From: a virus
Length of the DNA stretch: 30,411 nt
Virus record (IMG/VR): IMGVR_UViG_3300012936_000097
Span: 1 to 30,411 of that record
Strand: one strand, 5' to 3'
Shown here: positions 8,152 to 14,179 of the stretch, piece after piece
How positions within the stretch are numbered: position 1 is the stretch's first letter
Layout of the letters: each line of letters begins with the position of its first letter
Notes under the pieces: model-generated
What the model saw: only the letters and a program-made list of their open reading frames with translations
What the model was told of the DNA's origin: nothing
The model's database searches: none
Program-made: the position numbers and the translations under genes

Positions 8152-9089
8152 GCTAAAAATGCTTGTACTTTTTGATCTATTTCTCTAGGAGTTGAATGTT
8201 TAAGTTTTTCTTGAAAAGTAGGATTATAAATCATATCTATAATATTATCTAAAACTGCATCATAATCTGCATCTCTTTTTACTTTTCTATCTCTATACTT
8301 TTTTACTGCATCTCTTAATTTATCTTGACCAGGACCTACTCCATTCTTTCTATATGCTTTTAAAAATTCTTTCTTAATAGCTTTATCTTCAGATCTATTA
8401 TCTTTATCCCAACTAACACTACCAACGTGTTTTATAAACTCATCTTCTTCTTCTTTAGACATTTCTACTGGTTCAAAGAAAGAAGAACCGCCTATGTCGT
8501 TTTCTTCATTATACCTTTTTAAATAATCTTTCACTCCAGATATACCTGCTTTAGCAGCAGTATTAAATGCTTCTATTTCTTTATTATATTTTCCGCCTCT
8601 ATCACTAACATATATTGATAAATTACCTTTTAACTTTTTATTGTAGTCTTCAATTTTTTGATAGATATTTCTCCAAGTAGACATCACTGCATCTGCAGGT
8701 ACGTTTCTTTTTCTGCCTTTGAAGTTTGAAATATAAGAAATCATAGGATGTGCATATACCATCACCATGTATATATCATAACCTAGAGAAAGTAACTTAT
8801 CTAAGTTTTTCTGAAAGCCAGCTCCTGAAGCAGTAGTGTCCCAAACAAAGCTAGTTTTGTCTTCCGCCGCCGCCATTGCGTCCTTGGCTGTTTGACTGGA
8901 CGCTGGACCTAGCTTGTTGTGATACGGATGATCCGGATCCTCTATATACTTGTCTGGGTTGAACTGGGTTAGAGAGTCTAGGGATAACTGGTTTAGAAGG
9001 TACGTTTTGCCTGTTCCAGCTCCCCCTGCCATTATTACGGCTTTCGGACGACCAGTTTGCTCCAGAATTATTTCTGATAATTTGATCAT
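8148..9089 (-). CDS. P-loop kinase (zeta-toxin/AAA_33-like), 313 aa, tagged N-terminus
   Basis: The N-terminus is MIKLSEIILE|QTG, the leader shared with unrelated neighbours, directly followed by a Walker A motif at residues 22-29 (GGAGTGKT). Further on, FVWDTTASG is a likely substrate-binding or Walker B-like strand. FKGRKRNVPADAVMSTW resembles the arginine-bearing lid region of zeta-toxin and polynucleotide-kinase-like P-loop kinases. The C-terminal 100 residues are charged and helical, with no known domain. It probably phosphorylates a small metabolite or a nucleic-acid end; the target is unknown. The first 80 codons are read in a second frame by the upstream lipoprotein gene. Its stop overlaps the nucleotidyltransferase start by 4 nt. 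Confidence 0.85.
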   Translation of the reverse strand: MIKLSEIILEQTGRPKAVIMAGGAGTGKTYLLNQLSLDSLTQFNPDKYIEDPDHPYHNKLGPASSQTAKDAMAAAEDKTSFVWDTTASGAGFQKNLDKLLSLGYDIYMVMVYAHPMISYISNFKGRKRNVPADAVMSTWRNIYQKIEDYNKKLKGNLSIYVSDRGGKYNKEIEAFNTAAKAGISGVKDYLKRYNEENDIGGSSFFEPVEMSKEEEDEFIKHVGSVSWDKDNRSEDKAIKKEFLKAYRKNGVGPGQDKLRDAVKKYRDRKVKRDADYDAVLDNIIDMIYNPTFQEKLKHSTPREIDQKVQAFLA

Positions 9090-9744
9090 TATTACTGTTG
9101 TTTATTATTCTTACGTTAAGTCCATTTTCTCTAAATTCGTTAACTATACGATTAATATTATCATTATTAACGTTATTTCTAGGATTATTATACCTAGTAA
9201 TCATTTGATTACTAATGGTCCTATTATTATAATTAGTTGTATTACTCCCTCTTCTTCCATTAATGTAAGCAACATTATAATTATTATAATTTGAACCCCA
9301 TACTACATTATTCCATGGTCTGTAAGGACGATACCATCCATAATAGTGATAAGGTCTATACCAGTCGTACCAAGACCAAGAATTATAACTGAAAGCCCAA
9401 TCGGTCCAAAACCAATGGCTGTGAAAATAAACATCGAATCTATTATAGGGTCTCCATATTCCGTCTAACCTTGGATTATTCCAATACCATGAATAAGGTT
9501 GATTCATAGCATATTGAGCAAAATTCCATCTAAAATTGAAGTCAGTTCTTAACTTCCACCTTAAATCTGAAAAGGAATTTAACGTGTCTATTTTAGTTTC
9601 TTTTGCAACTGGTATAATATAATCTACCGGGTATAAAGGGTCGTGATTTAATGTAGCAAGTTTATAAGAAGCACATCCGTAAAGAATAAACATGGTGATT
9701 AATCCACCTATTAATCTAAATAATGAGCTTGGTAATTTTTTCAT
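8851..9744 (-). CDS. Trp/Tyr-rich lipoprotein, 297 aa, C-terminus overlapping the kinase gene
   Basis: A lipoprotein signal peptide is visible: MKKLPSSLFRLIGGLITMFI followed by the lipobox L21-Y-G-C24, so export and lipidation of Cys24 are expected. Residues 75-150 are extraordinarily rich in Trp, Tyr, Asn, Pro and Arg (WYDWYRPYHYYGWYRPYRPW). Residues 155-225 are Asn/Arg-rich, and the tail is Ser/Gly/Gln/Arg-rich (SSVSQQARSSVQSNSQGRNG). This order matches a class of flavobacterial lipoproteins as I remember them, suggesting acquisition from a host. The start is coupled by ATGA to the upstream nuclease, and a TATTTATAATA motif sits 22 nt before it. The last 239 nt overlap the P-loop kinase gene in another frame. 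It may modify the infected cell surface; this is inference. Confidence 0.78.
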   Translation of the reverse strand: MKKLPSSLFRLIGGLITMFILYGCASYKLATLNHDPLYPVDYIIPVAKETKIDTLNSFSDLRWKLRTDFNFRWNFAQYAMNQPYSWYWNNPRLDGIWRPYNRFDVYFHSHWFWTDWAFSYNSWSWYDWYRPYHYYGWYRPYRPWNNVVWGSNYNNYNVAYINGRRGSNTTNYNNRTISNQMITRYNNPRNNVNNDNINRIVNEFRENGLNVRIINNSNNDQIIRNNSGANWSSESRNNGRGSWNRQNVPSKPVIPRLSNPVQPRQVYRGSGSSVSQQARSSVQSNSQGRNGGGGRQN

Positions 9745-10523
9745 AATTTTAAAGTAGTTGGGTAACTATTATAAATAGGTTCAACCTTAGGGTTTTCTAA
9801 AGAATATAGTTTATAGATTGTTTGAAATAAATCGAAATTATAATCAATTTCATCTACTATTTTTATTTTCCAACCCTTTCCTTGATATATTCCTTGCTTT
9901 TTTGAAGGTCCTCTTGATTGAGCTTTTAACCAAATTATACCGGTTCTATCTATTTTGATTCCTTTAGTTTCTTCTAATGCTTTAGCGTATGCAGCTAACT
10001 GTAGATCATAAGATTTATGTAAGCTATTAGAAGTTTTAAGGTCTAACAACCAAACTTCATCGTCCATTTTTACTACTAAATCAGCAGTACCTGCATACTT
10101 AAACTCATCAGAGTATACAAAGTCTTCTGTGGATATTAGTTCAGGCTTATAAGTACTCCAAAAATCATGGAATTTAAGAATCATTTCCCAAACTATCTGA
10201 GAATATTTAGCATTACCGTAATTATCCATCCAAGAAATTTCTTCTCCTTTTACTAATGCTTCTGCTGCTTCATGCACTTGAGTACCTTCTTTACCAGCTC
10301 TTCTCATAATAAGATCGGCACTATGCCCAACATCTTTAAGCCATGACTCAAAAAATTTATTTTTGGGCATGTACTGGAGTATGGTAGTTACAGATGGATA
10401 ATATACTCCTTCCGATCTTTTATAAACTCTTCTATCTAAAAAATTAATTTGTTGGAGTTCAGGTTTAAAGTCCAACCTTTTTTTCTCGTTCTGTTCGAGA
10501 ATATTCATACCTTGTTTTATCAT
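9741..10523 (-). CDS. PD-(D/E)XK nuclease (RecB/Cas4-like), 260 aa
   Basis: The nuclease core is clear. A GxxxH element lies at G80-H84 (GTQVHEAAEAL), followed by D148 in AGTADLVVKM, then D161-L-K163 in WLLDLKTS and the Q175-LAAYAKAL helix. This is motif-for-motif the RecB/Cas4-like exonuclease arrangement with a two-metal active site. No Cys cluster for an iron-sulfur site is seen, unlike Cas4/AddB. The N-terminal 40 residues are basic; an in-frame Met6 (MNILEQNEKKRL) could be the true start. It overlaps the primase gene by 4 nt and the lipoprotein by 4 nt. Primase plus nuclease suggests a role in phage DNA replication, recombination or host DNA breakdown. Confidence 0.88.
   Translation of the reverse strand: MIKQGMNILEQNEKKRLDFKPELQQINFLDRRVYKRSEGVYYPSVTTILQYMPKNKFFESWLKDVGHSADLIMRRAGKEGTQVHEAAEALVKGEEISWMDNYGNAKYSQIVWEMILKFHDFWSTYKPELISTEDFVYSDEFKYAGTADLVVKMDDEVWLLDLKTSNSLHKSYDLQLAAYAKALEETKGIKIDRTGIIWLKAQSRGPSKKQGIYQGKGWKIKIVDEIDYNFDLFQTIYKLYSLENPKVEPIYNSYPTTLKL
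9767..9777 (-). promoter_or_regulatory. TATTTATAATA motif upstream of the lipoprotein gene
   Basis: The 11-mer sits inside the last codons of the nuclease gene, 22 nt before the lipoprotein ATG. Identical copies precede the giant fibre and the 219-aa structural gene. It also contains TATAAT, so a sigma70-like -10 element is an alternative reading. Confidence 0.35.
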
Positions 10524-11443
10524 AGGTCTAATTTATGCAGCATTAGACGAGATATATCTAATTCTTCTGCTGTTTGAATATAACTGGTAAAAGCTCGAAA
10601 TCCCATTTCGGAAGGATCTTTATCCTTCATCTCTACAATAAAAACTCTTTTACCGTTATTTAAAAATTGTTCAGCTATTTTTAAAGCTTTTGATTTAGCG
10701 TCATTATCTAACGCAATATAAATGTCCCTCAAAGGGCTTGTTATTATTTTCTTATAAAGAGACGTAGATATGTTTTTACCTAATATAGGTATAGCGTTCC
10801 TACGTATCGCCATTGCATCGAATACTCCTTCACATAAAATAATAGGAGCATTCCAATTTATTAAGTTTTCAAAAAAGATTATGTCTTTGCTCGCTTCCGG
10901 GTTTTTATACTTATAGTAGTTGCCATCATAACTTCTTGCAACAAAGAAATTGAGTGTACCGGATGCAGAATAACTTGGGATAATAACTCGTCCTCCATAT
11001 TCTCCAGATGTACAGTATCCAATCCCATATTTAATAAAATCATTGTCGGAAAGTCCTCTCTCATATAAATATTTTTTTACCAAGTTAGCTATAACTGATG
11101 CACCAGAAGCGGAATATAGCGGCTGATATTCTTTCGGTAGTTCTATTATAGATAGTTGCTTATACTCTATTTGTGCTCCTCTTGGTACGTATTTAAGTAT
11201 TTCATTAGCAGTATCTCTTGGTGTCTTAAGTTGTTTAAGTAATGAACGTACGGTACGCCCTTTAGTTTCACAAACCCAGCATTCCCACGGATTTTGTCCT
11301 TCTTCGTTAGTAGACATTTTAATCTCTAACTTAGGTTTATGATGATTGCAAAAGGGGCAATGAAAGGCATAATTATCTCTAGCTCTTTTATGAGATTTAC
11401 CTAATATATTTTCAATAGAGCCCAGTAGGAATGTATAATCCAT
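10520..11443 (-). CDS. DNA primase, CHC2 zinc finger plus TOPRIM, 307 aa
   Basis: The N-terminal zinc finger has C29-x2-C32 and C55-x2-C58 (HCPFCNHHKPK ... WECWVCETKG), typical of DnaG/gp61-type primases. The TOPRIM domain carries E205 in LCEGVFDAMA, D246-x-D248 in IALDNDAKS and D276 in DKDPSEMG, the metal-binding residues for RNA primer synthesis. The overall length is close to T4 gp61 and much shorter than bacterial DnaG, and no helicase part is attached. It makes primers for lagging-strand synthesis, presumably with a phage helicase outside this window. It is the first gene after a short intergenic gap that contains a 16-nt AT palindrome, so transcription may start there. Confidence 0.9.
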   Translation of the reverse strand: MDYTFLLGSIENILGKSHKRARDNYAFHCPFCNHHKPKLEIKMSTNEEGQNPWECWVCETKGRTVRSLLKQLKTPRDTANEILKYVPRGAQIEYKQLSIIELPKEYQPLYSASGASVIANLVKKYLYERGLSDNDFIKYGIGYCTSGEYGGRVIIPSYSASGTLNFFVARSYDGNYYKYKNPEASKDIIFFENLINWNAPIILCEGVFDAMAIRRNAIPILGKNISTSLYKKIITSPLRDIYIALDNDAKSKALKIAEQFLNNGKRVFIVEMKDKDPSEMGFRAFTSYIQTAEELDISRLMLHKLDL

Positions 11444-11461
11444 ACGTTGTTCTGTAACTAG

Positions 11462-11477
11462 TTATATTATAATATAA
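11462..11477. promoter_or_regulatory. 16-nt AT palindrome upstream of the primase
   Basis: TTATATTATAATATAA reads the same on both strands. It lies in the 45-nt gap between the primase ATG and the mini-kinase stop. It could be an operator, part of a promoter or a chance AT palindrome; there is no following U-run of the kind expected for a terminator. Confidence 0.25.
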
Positions 11478-11488
11478 GAAGAATTAGT

Positions 11489-11917
11489 CTAAATATCAAC
11501 TAATTTAAGGTGTTTTTTCTGATTAACCATTATGTTTGAAGGTCTTATATCAAGCTCATCTGGATCTATTCCGTATCTAGGAGCTTCTTTTTCAACGGCA
11601 TCAACCCACTCTTCCGGAATACTACCTCTAAATTCTCCTAAAACTTCCATTTGTATTATACCTAATTTAGGATTGATAACTTCAACATCGTATATTCTAG
11701 CAAAGTTATTCGTTTTTTTACCTTTAAGTAATTGTGCGTGCTCTAATTCAATTTCGTCAGTAGTTACTTTGTAAACTCTACCATTGAGTAGATAAGCTGA
11801 TCCATAGTCTCCAGAACCTAAATGTTTACCTCCCTGATCTAAGATTTTATCTACTTGTTTTTCGAAATCAGGATCGTAATATAAAATTTCTCCCAGTATT
11901 ACGTGCGATAGTCTCAT
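11489..11917 (-). CDS. Minimal protein-kinase-like protein, 142 aa, tagged N-terminus
   Basis: A tiny kinase fold with its key residues in the right order: a glycine loop at 34-39 (GSGDYG), K50 in RVYK, a candidate alpha-C glutamate at E57 or E59, a hinge near QMEVLG (89-94), then D123-IRPS-N128 matching the HRDxxxxN catalytic loop. D141 is in the position of the DFG aspartate. The protein ends right after it (LVDI), so the activation loop and most of the C-lobe are missing. It may be a pseudokinase, a minimal active kinase or a phosphotransferase for another substrate. The N-terminus MRLSHVILGE resembles the leader on neighbouring cargo-like proteins. It follows a 141-aa tagged protein with 4 nt between the genes. 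Confidence 0.75.
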   Translation of the reverse strand: MRLSHVILGEILYYDPDFEKQVDKILDQGGKHLGSGDYGSAYLLNGRVYKVTTDEIELEHAQLLKGKKTNNFARIYDVEVINPKLGIIQMEVLGEFRGSIPEEWVDAVEKEAPRYGIDPDELDIRPSNIMVNQKKHLKLVDI

Positions 11918-11921
11918 AACA

Positions 11922-12347
11922 TTAATCTAACGGCCCTCCTTTACCGGAACTCATATAATCACCAAATTCTCGAGATTCTTTTGTATCTATTTGAACGTAG
12001 ATTGGATGATTATCAGCTCCTTTAGGACCAATTAAATAAAAAGAACTTATTCTTATACCTTCTAACTTATTACCTTCTTTTTCATGTTCTTGAACTACTT
12101 TTGCTACAGTAGCGTAAACTTCAAGTTTCCAACTTCCTTCAGGTTTAATTTTTTTAGTTGAAGGAGTAAACATACCGGTATCAGTAGGTACTTGAATGCT
12201 TTCTATAGTGTCAGGCATTCTTTTTAATGCTTGTTCAAATTCTATGAGAGTATCAGCATTACCTAGCCAATCAGTAATATATTTTTTACCGTTAATAATG
12301 CTAACGTCTTTTCTAAATCCTTCGAATATTATACCGGTTAATTTCAT
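11922..12347 (-). CDS. Tagged hypothetical protein, 141 aa
   Basis: It begins MKLTGIIFE|GFRK, a clear copy of the leader on unrelated neighbours. The body is a mixed alpha/beta soluble domain: YITDWLGNADTLIEFEQALK, then a Thr/Lys-rich loop, WKLEVYATVAKVVQEHEKEG and SFYLIGPKGADNHPIYVQID. There are no Cys residues, signal peptide or membrane segments, and no catalytic motif was recognised. The start overlaps the stop of the 44-aa gene upstream by the ATGA pattern. I cannot name a family. The leader and the position beside the mini-kinase suggest the two proteins share a destination. Confidence 0.78.
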   Translation of the reverse strand: MKLTGIIFEGFRKDVSIINGKKYITDWLGNADTLIEFEQALKRMPDTIESIQVPTDTGMFTPSTKKIKPEGSWKLEVYATVAKVVQEHEKEGNKLEGIRISSFYLIGPKGADNHPIYVQIDTKESREFGDYMSSGKGGPLD

Positions 12348-12478
12348 CTTCCTTGACCTCTATATTTCTTTTTATAATTTACGCTTCCTTTTGATCTAGA
12401 TGTTTTAGTCTTAGCATGAATGCCAGGTCTCTTTTTTTTAACTTTAGCAAAAGTGCCGCCTAAATACGTTCTAGCCAT
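12344..12478 (-). CDS. Small basic protein, 44 aa
   Basis: A short frame read by eye: it starts MARTYLGGTFAKVKKKRPGI, ends KKKYRGQGR and stops with TGA inside the next gene's ATG (ATGA overlap). The product has about a third Lys and Arg, with no acidic residue. The gene starts 2 nt after the stop of the metallothionein-like gene, so it sits tightly within the operon. I remember near-identical 'MARTYLGG...HAKTKTSxSKxSxNYKKxYRGQG' peptides in other marine T4-like phages, so it is probably a genuine conserved gene. DNA or RNA binding is plausible from charge only. Confidence 0.82.
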   Translation of the reverse strand: MARTYLGGTFAKVKKKRPGIHAKTKTSRSKGSVNYKKKYRGQGR

Positions 12479-12480
12479 TT

Positions 12481-12546
12481 TTAACAATCACAGCAATTGC
12501 ATTGACATGATGTTCCACACTTACAAACTATACAATCGCATTTCAT
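12481..12546 (-). CDS. Metallothionein-like micro-protein, 21 aa
   Basis: A 22-codon frame encodes MKCDCIVCKCGTSCQCNCCDC. Nine of 21 residues are Cys (3, 5, 8, 10, 14, 16, 18, 19, 21), in C-x-C and C-C patterns typical of metallothioneins that bind Zn, Cd or Cu(I) clusters. Coding is supported by context: its ATG overlaps the stop of the 87-aa gene upstream (ATGA), and its TAA is 2 nt before the next start. A random frame would rarely contain nine Cys codons in such a setting. It is shorter than cellular metallothioneins, about one cluster domain. A role in metal or redox buffering of the infected cell, or as a zinc donor for the phage zinc proteins nearby, is conjecture. Confidence 0.72.
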   Translation of the reverse strand: MKCDCIVCKCGTSCQCNCCDC

Positions 12547-12806
12547 AATTTAAATATTTTAACTTTTAAATCACCAGTTCCTTTTATTAACCGATGATAT
12601 GTTTCCTTTGGTATAAATAGTTTGTTTTCTGATAATCTTTGTGGAAACTCGTTATCTAATTGGAACTGCCAATCGGTATTATGCAAGGCTTGAACTATTC
12701 TATCTTCTTTATCTCTATGCCACACGAACTCTAAAGCGGGAGTATTAGTAGAAAACTCTCTAATAACATATTGATCTGTAACTGTTTCTTTATAGGGATT
12801 GCTCAT
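12543..12806 (-). CDS. Small cupin-like conserved phage protein, 87 aa
   Basis: Complete 87-residue protein. It contains FVWHRDKEDR near residue 30, a LQxDNExPxxL-like region, and IPKETYHRLIKGTGDLKVKI at the C-terminus, which suggests alternating beta strands as in small cupins. The paired His/Asp/Glu around WHRDKED and the YHRLIKG turn could form a metal site. From memory this small protein is conserved in many T4-like phages, function unassigned. It is joined to the metallothionein-like gene by an ATGA overlap and lies 5 nt below the virion gene at 12812-13378. A cupin fold is my inference; structure prediction would be decisive. Confidence 0.78.
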   Translation of the reverse strand: MSNPYKETVTDQYVIREFSTNTPALEFVWHRDKEDRIVQALHNTDWQFQLDNEFPQRLSENKLFIPKETYHRLIKGTGDLKVKIFKL

Positions 12807-12811
12807 AAGTA

Positions 12812-13378
12812 TTATATCTGACCTTGAGATGTAATCAAAATAGACCTTGATGAACCGTATGCAGTCCCCTGACTATTTGTGGCATAAGCTCGAATATAAT
12901 AAGTAGTTCCACTAGGTGCAGTCAAAATTTGATTTGTAGATCTAGAAGTTGTGTATTGTCCAGTACCTCCTGTAGGATGTGTTTCAGTGAATTGATTGTT
13001 ACTAAGTGTTGGGGCTGTAGTATTAGAAGAAGCAACATGTCCTCTTGCAGTCACGGTAGCTCCTCCAGTTGCACTTACGTTACCTATCATTGATAAAATA
13101 CCGCTTGATACTGATACAGTTCCTGTACCTACTGTAGGTATAGTAAGACTGGTTTTATCATGGTCGTAGTTGTACCATTCACTCATTGCATGAGGGGTAG
13201 ATGTATCTGGTCTGTTAGCTATACTATTAGCTGTATTAATAAGACCAAACTGAGTACCGGTTGACATATTTGTCAAACTTAAATTATTGCCAGGGTCAGT
13301 TGAAGTACTATAATTATTATATCTCTTTTCTCTAGCTATTCCTCTCAAAGAAAGTGCTCCTGCAAATGGTACTGCCAT
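12812..13378 (-). CDS. Virion surface protein with Bacteroidota-type Fn3-like module, 188 aa
   Basis: Residues 1-72 resemble an N-terminal module common on phage minor structural proteins (AGALSLRGIAREK ... MSEWYNYD). Residues 78-188 look like one beta-sandwich domain with GNVSATGGATVTARGHV and TTYYIRAYATNSQGTAYGSS. The last phrase is close to the repeat unit of Fn3-like domains of Bacteroidota adhesins and secreted proteins (typically '...YYVRAYATNSAGTAYG...'). I infer a tail-associated or capsid-decorating adhesin that may touch host surface or polysaccharide. The initial part is similar in design to that of the Hint-bearing protein at 15175-15888. Met1 is preceded by A/T-rich sequence with no Shine-Dalgarno motif. 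Confidence 0.8.
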   Translation of the reverse strand: MAVPFAGALSLRGIAREKRYNNYSTSTDPGNNLSLTNMSTGTQFGLINTANSIANRPDTSTPHAMSEWYNYDHDKTSLTIPTVGTGTVSVSSGILSMIGNVSATGGATVTARGHVASSNTTAPTLSNNQFTETHPTGGTGQYTTSRSTNQILTAPSGTTYYIRAYATNSQGTAYGSSRSILITSQGQI

Positions 13379-13390
13379 AATAGAAAATTT

Positions 13391-14179
13391 TTACCAGTAT
13401 CCTGAAAAGTTTGAACTTCCGCCTAAAGACTTCCAGTATCTACCGATATTGCAAGACCAGTAACCAGCTTTAGTTTTATCTTTCTTCTGTGCACATTTAT
13501 GTCTAGCAGCAAATGATGCTCTAGCACCTCTCTGTTTTAGTTTAACAGAAAGACCTGTGTCACCAAAAGATACTTTTTTAATATTACCTGTTTTTGGATT
13601 TTTAACGTAAACGTAGAATTTTTTAGAACCTCCTCGTTTAGGTTTATTTAATTGTACTTTTTTACCTCTATACTCAGCTTCAGGTATATAATCTACAGAT
13701 GCTTTAAGCATTTCGAATCCATTATAATCGAAAGTTTCATTCTGTATTGAAACTGCTTTTCTAAATTTATCCATATTCATAGTACCTCCTATAGATTCTA
13801 CTAGTTCTTTAATTAAATCAAAATCTATCATTTCTTCTATAGAAGCAGCCTCATCGATAGTATTTTCATCTTCAATCATTTCATCGATTAGGTTACCAAT
13901 TTCAAACATTGGATTATAGTTTGGTGATACCATAGGTAAATCTAAAGGTACTCTCATACCATTATAATCTCCATATTCACCAATATCAGTAGACTCTAAT
14001 AATAATTTATCTTGATCATTAAGTTCTATTTTACCGTCTCTCCATGCTTCTCTAGCTTCTTTGAATAATTGTATAAAGGCATCAGAGCTATAACGGTAGA
14101 CATGCTCAGATAACGTTAGCTTTCTATCTAAATGGTACTGTAACGATGGGTATCCTATAATTTCTTTTATTTGTATCAT
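13391..14179 (-). CDS. Two-part protein with basic C-terminal Cys-pair module, 262 aa
   Basis: Residues 1-95 form one region (LSEHVYRYSSDAFIQLFKEA; EYGDYNGMRVPLDLP). An acidic linker with DEMIEDENTIDE follows. Residues 181-262 are a strongly basic module with VSFGDTGLSVKLKQRG, ARASFAARHKC (C229) and AGYWSCNIGRYWK (C243). I recall this basic module at the end of many marine phage proteins, as with other modules in this block. No enzyme signature is visible. The N-terminus MIQIKEIIGYP resembles the neighbouring leaders but lacks the terminal (L/I)-x-E. Both ends are coupled: its stop lies 12 nt before the next gene and its start overlaps the upstream gene by 4 nt. Confidence 0.8.
   Translation of the reverse strand: MIQIKEIIGYPSLQYHLDRKLTLSEHVYRYSSDAFIQLFKEAREAWRDGKIELNDQDKLLLESTDIGEYGDYNGMRVPLDLPMVSPNYNPMFEIGNLIDEMIEDENTIDEAASIEEMIDFDLIKELVESIGGTMNMDKFRKAVSIQNETFDYNGFEMLKASVDYIPEAEYRGKKVQLNKPKRGGSKKFYVYVKNPKTGNIKKVSFGDTGLSVKLKQRGARASFAARHKCAQKKDKTKAGYWSCNIGRYWKSLGGSSNFSGYW

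Noticed and set aside
8861-9060. GC-rich patch as a possible inserted foreign fragment
   Set aside because: Both overlapping frames are continuous across it and carry family-like sequence, so dual coding explains the composition better than insertion.
8851-9744. The idea that the lipoprotein frame is spurious because it overlaps the kinase
   Set aside because: It has a signal peptide and lipobox, an ATGA-coupled start, and about 650 nt outside the overlap with no other gene.
9741-10523. Cas4 assignment for the PD-(D/E)XK nuclease
   Set aside because: No iron-sulfur cysteine cluster and no CRISPR genes nearby; only the general nuclease fold is supported.
10879-11064. A 61-codon minus-strand frame inside the primase gene
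   Set aside because: It lies entirely within the TOPRIM primase in another frame, with no motif or start context.
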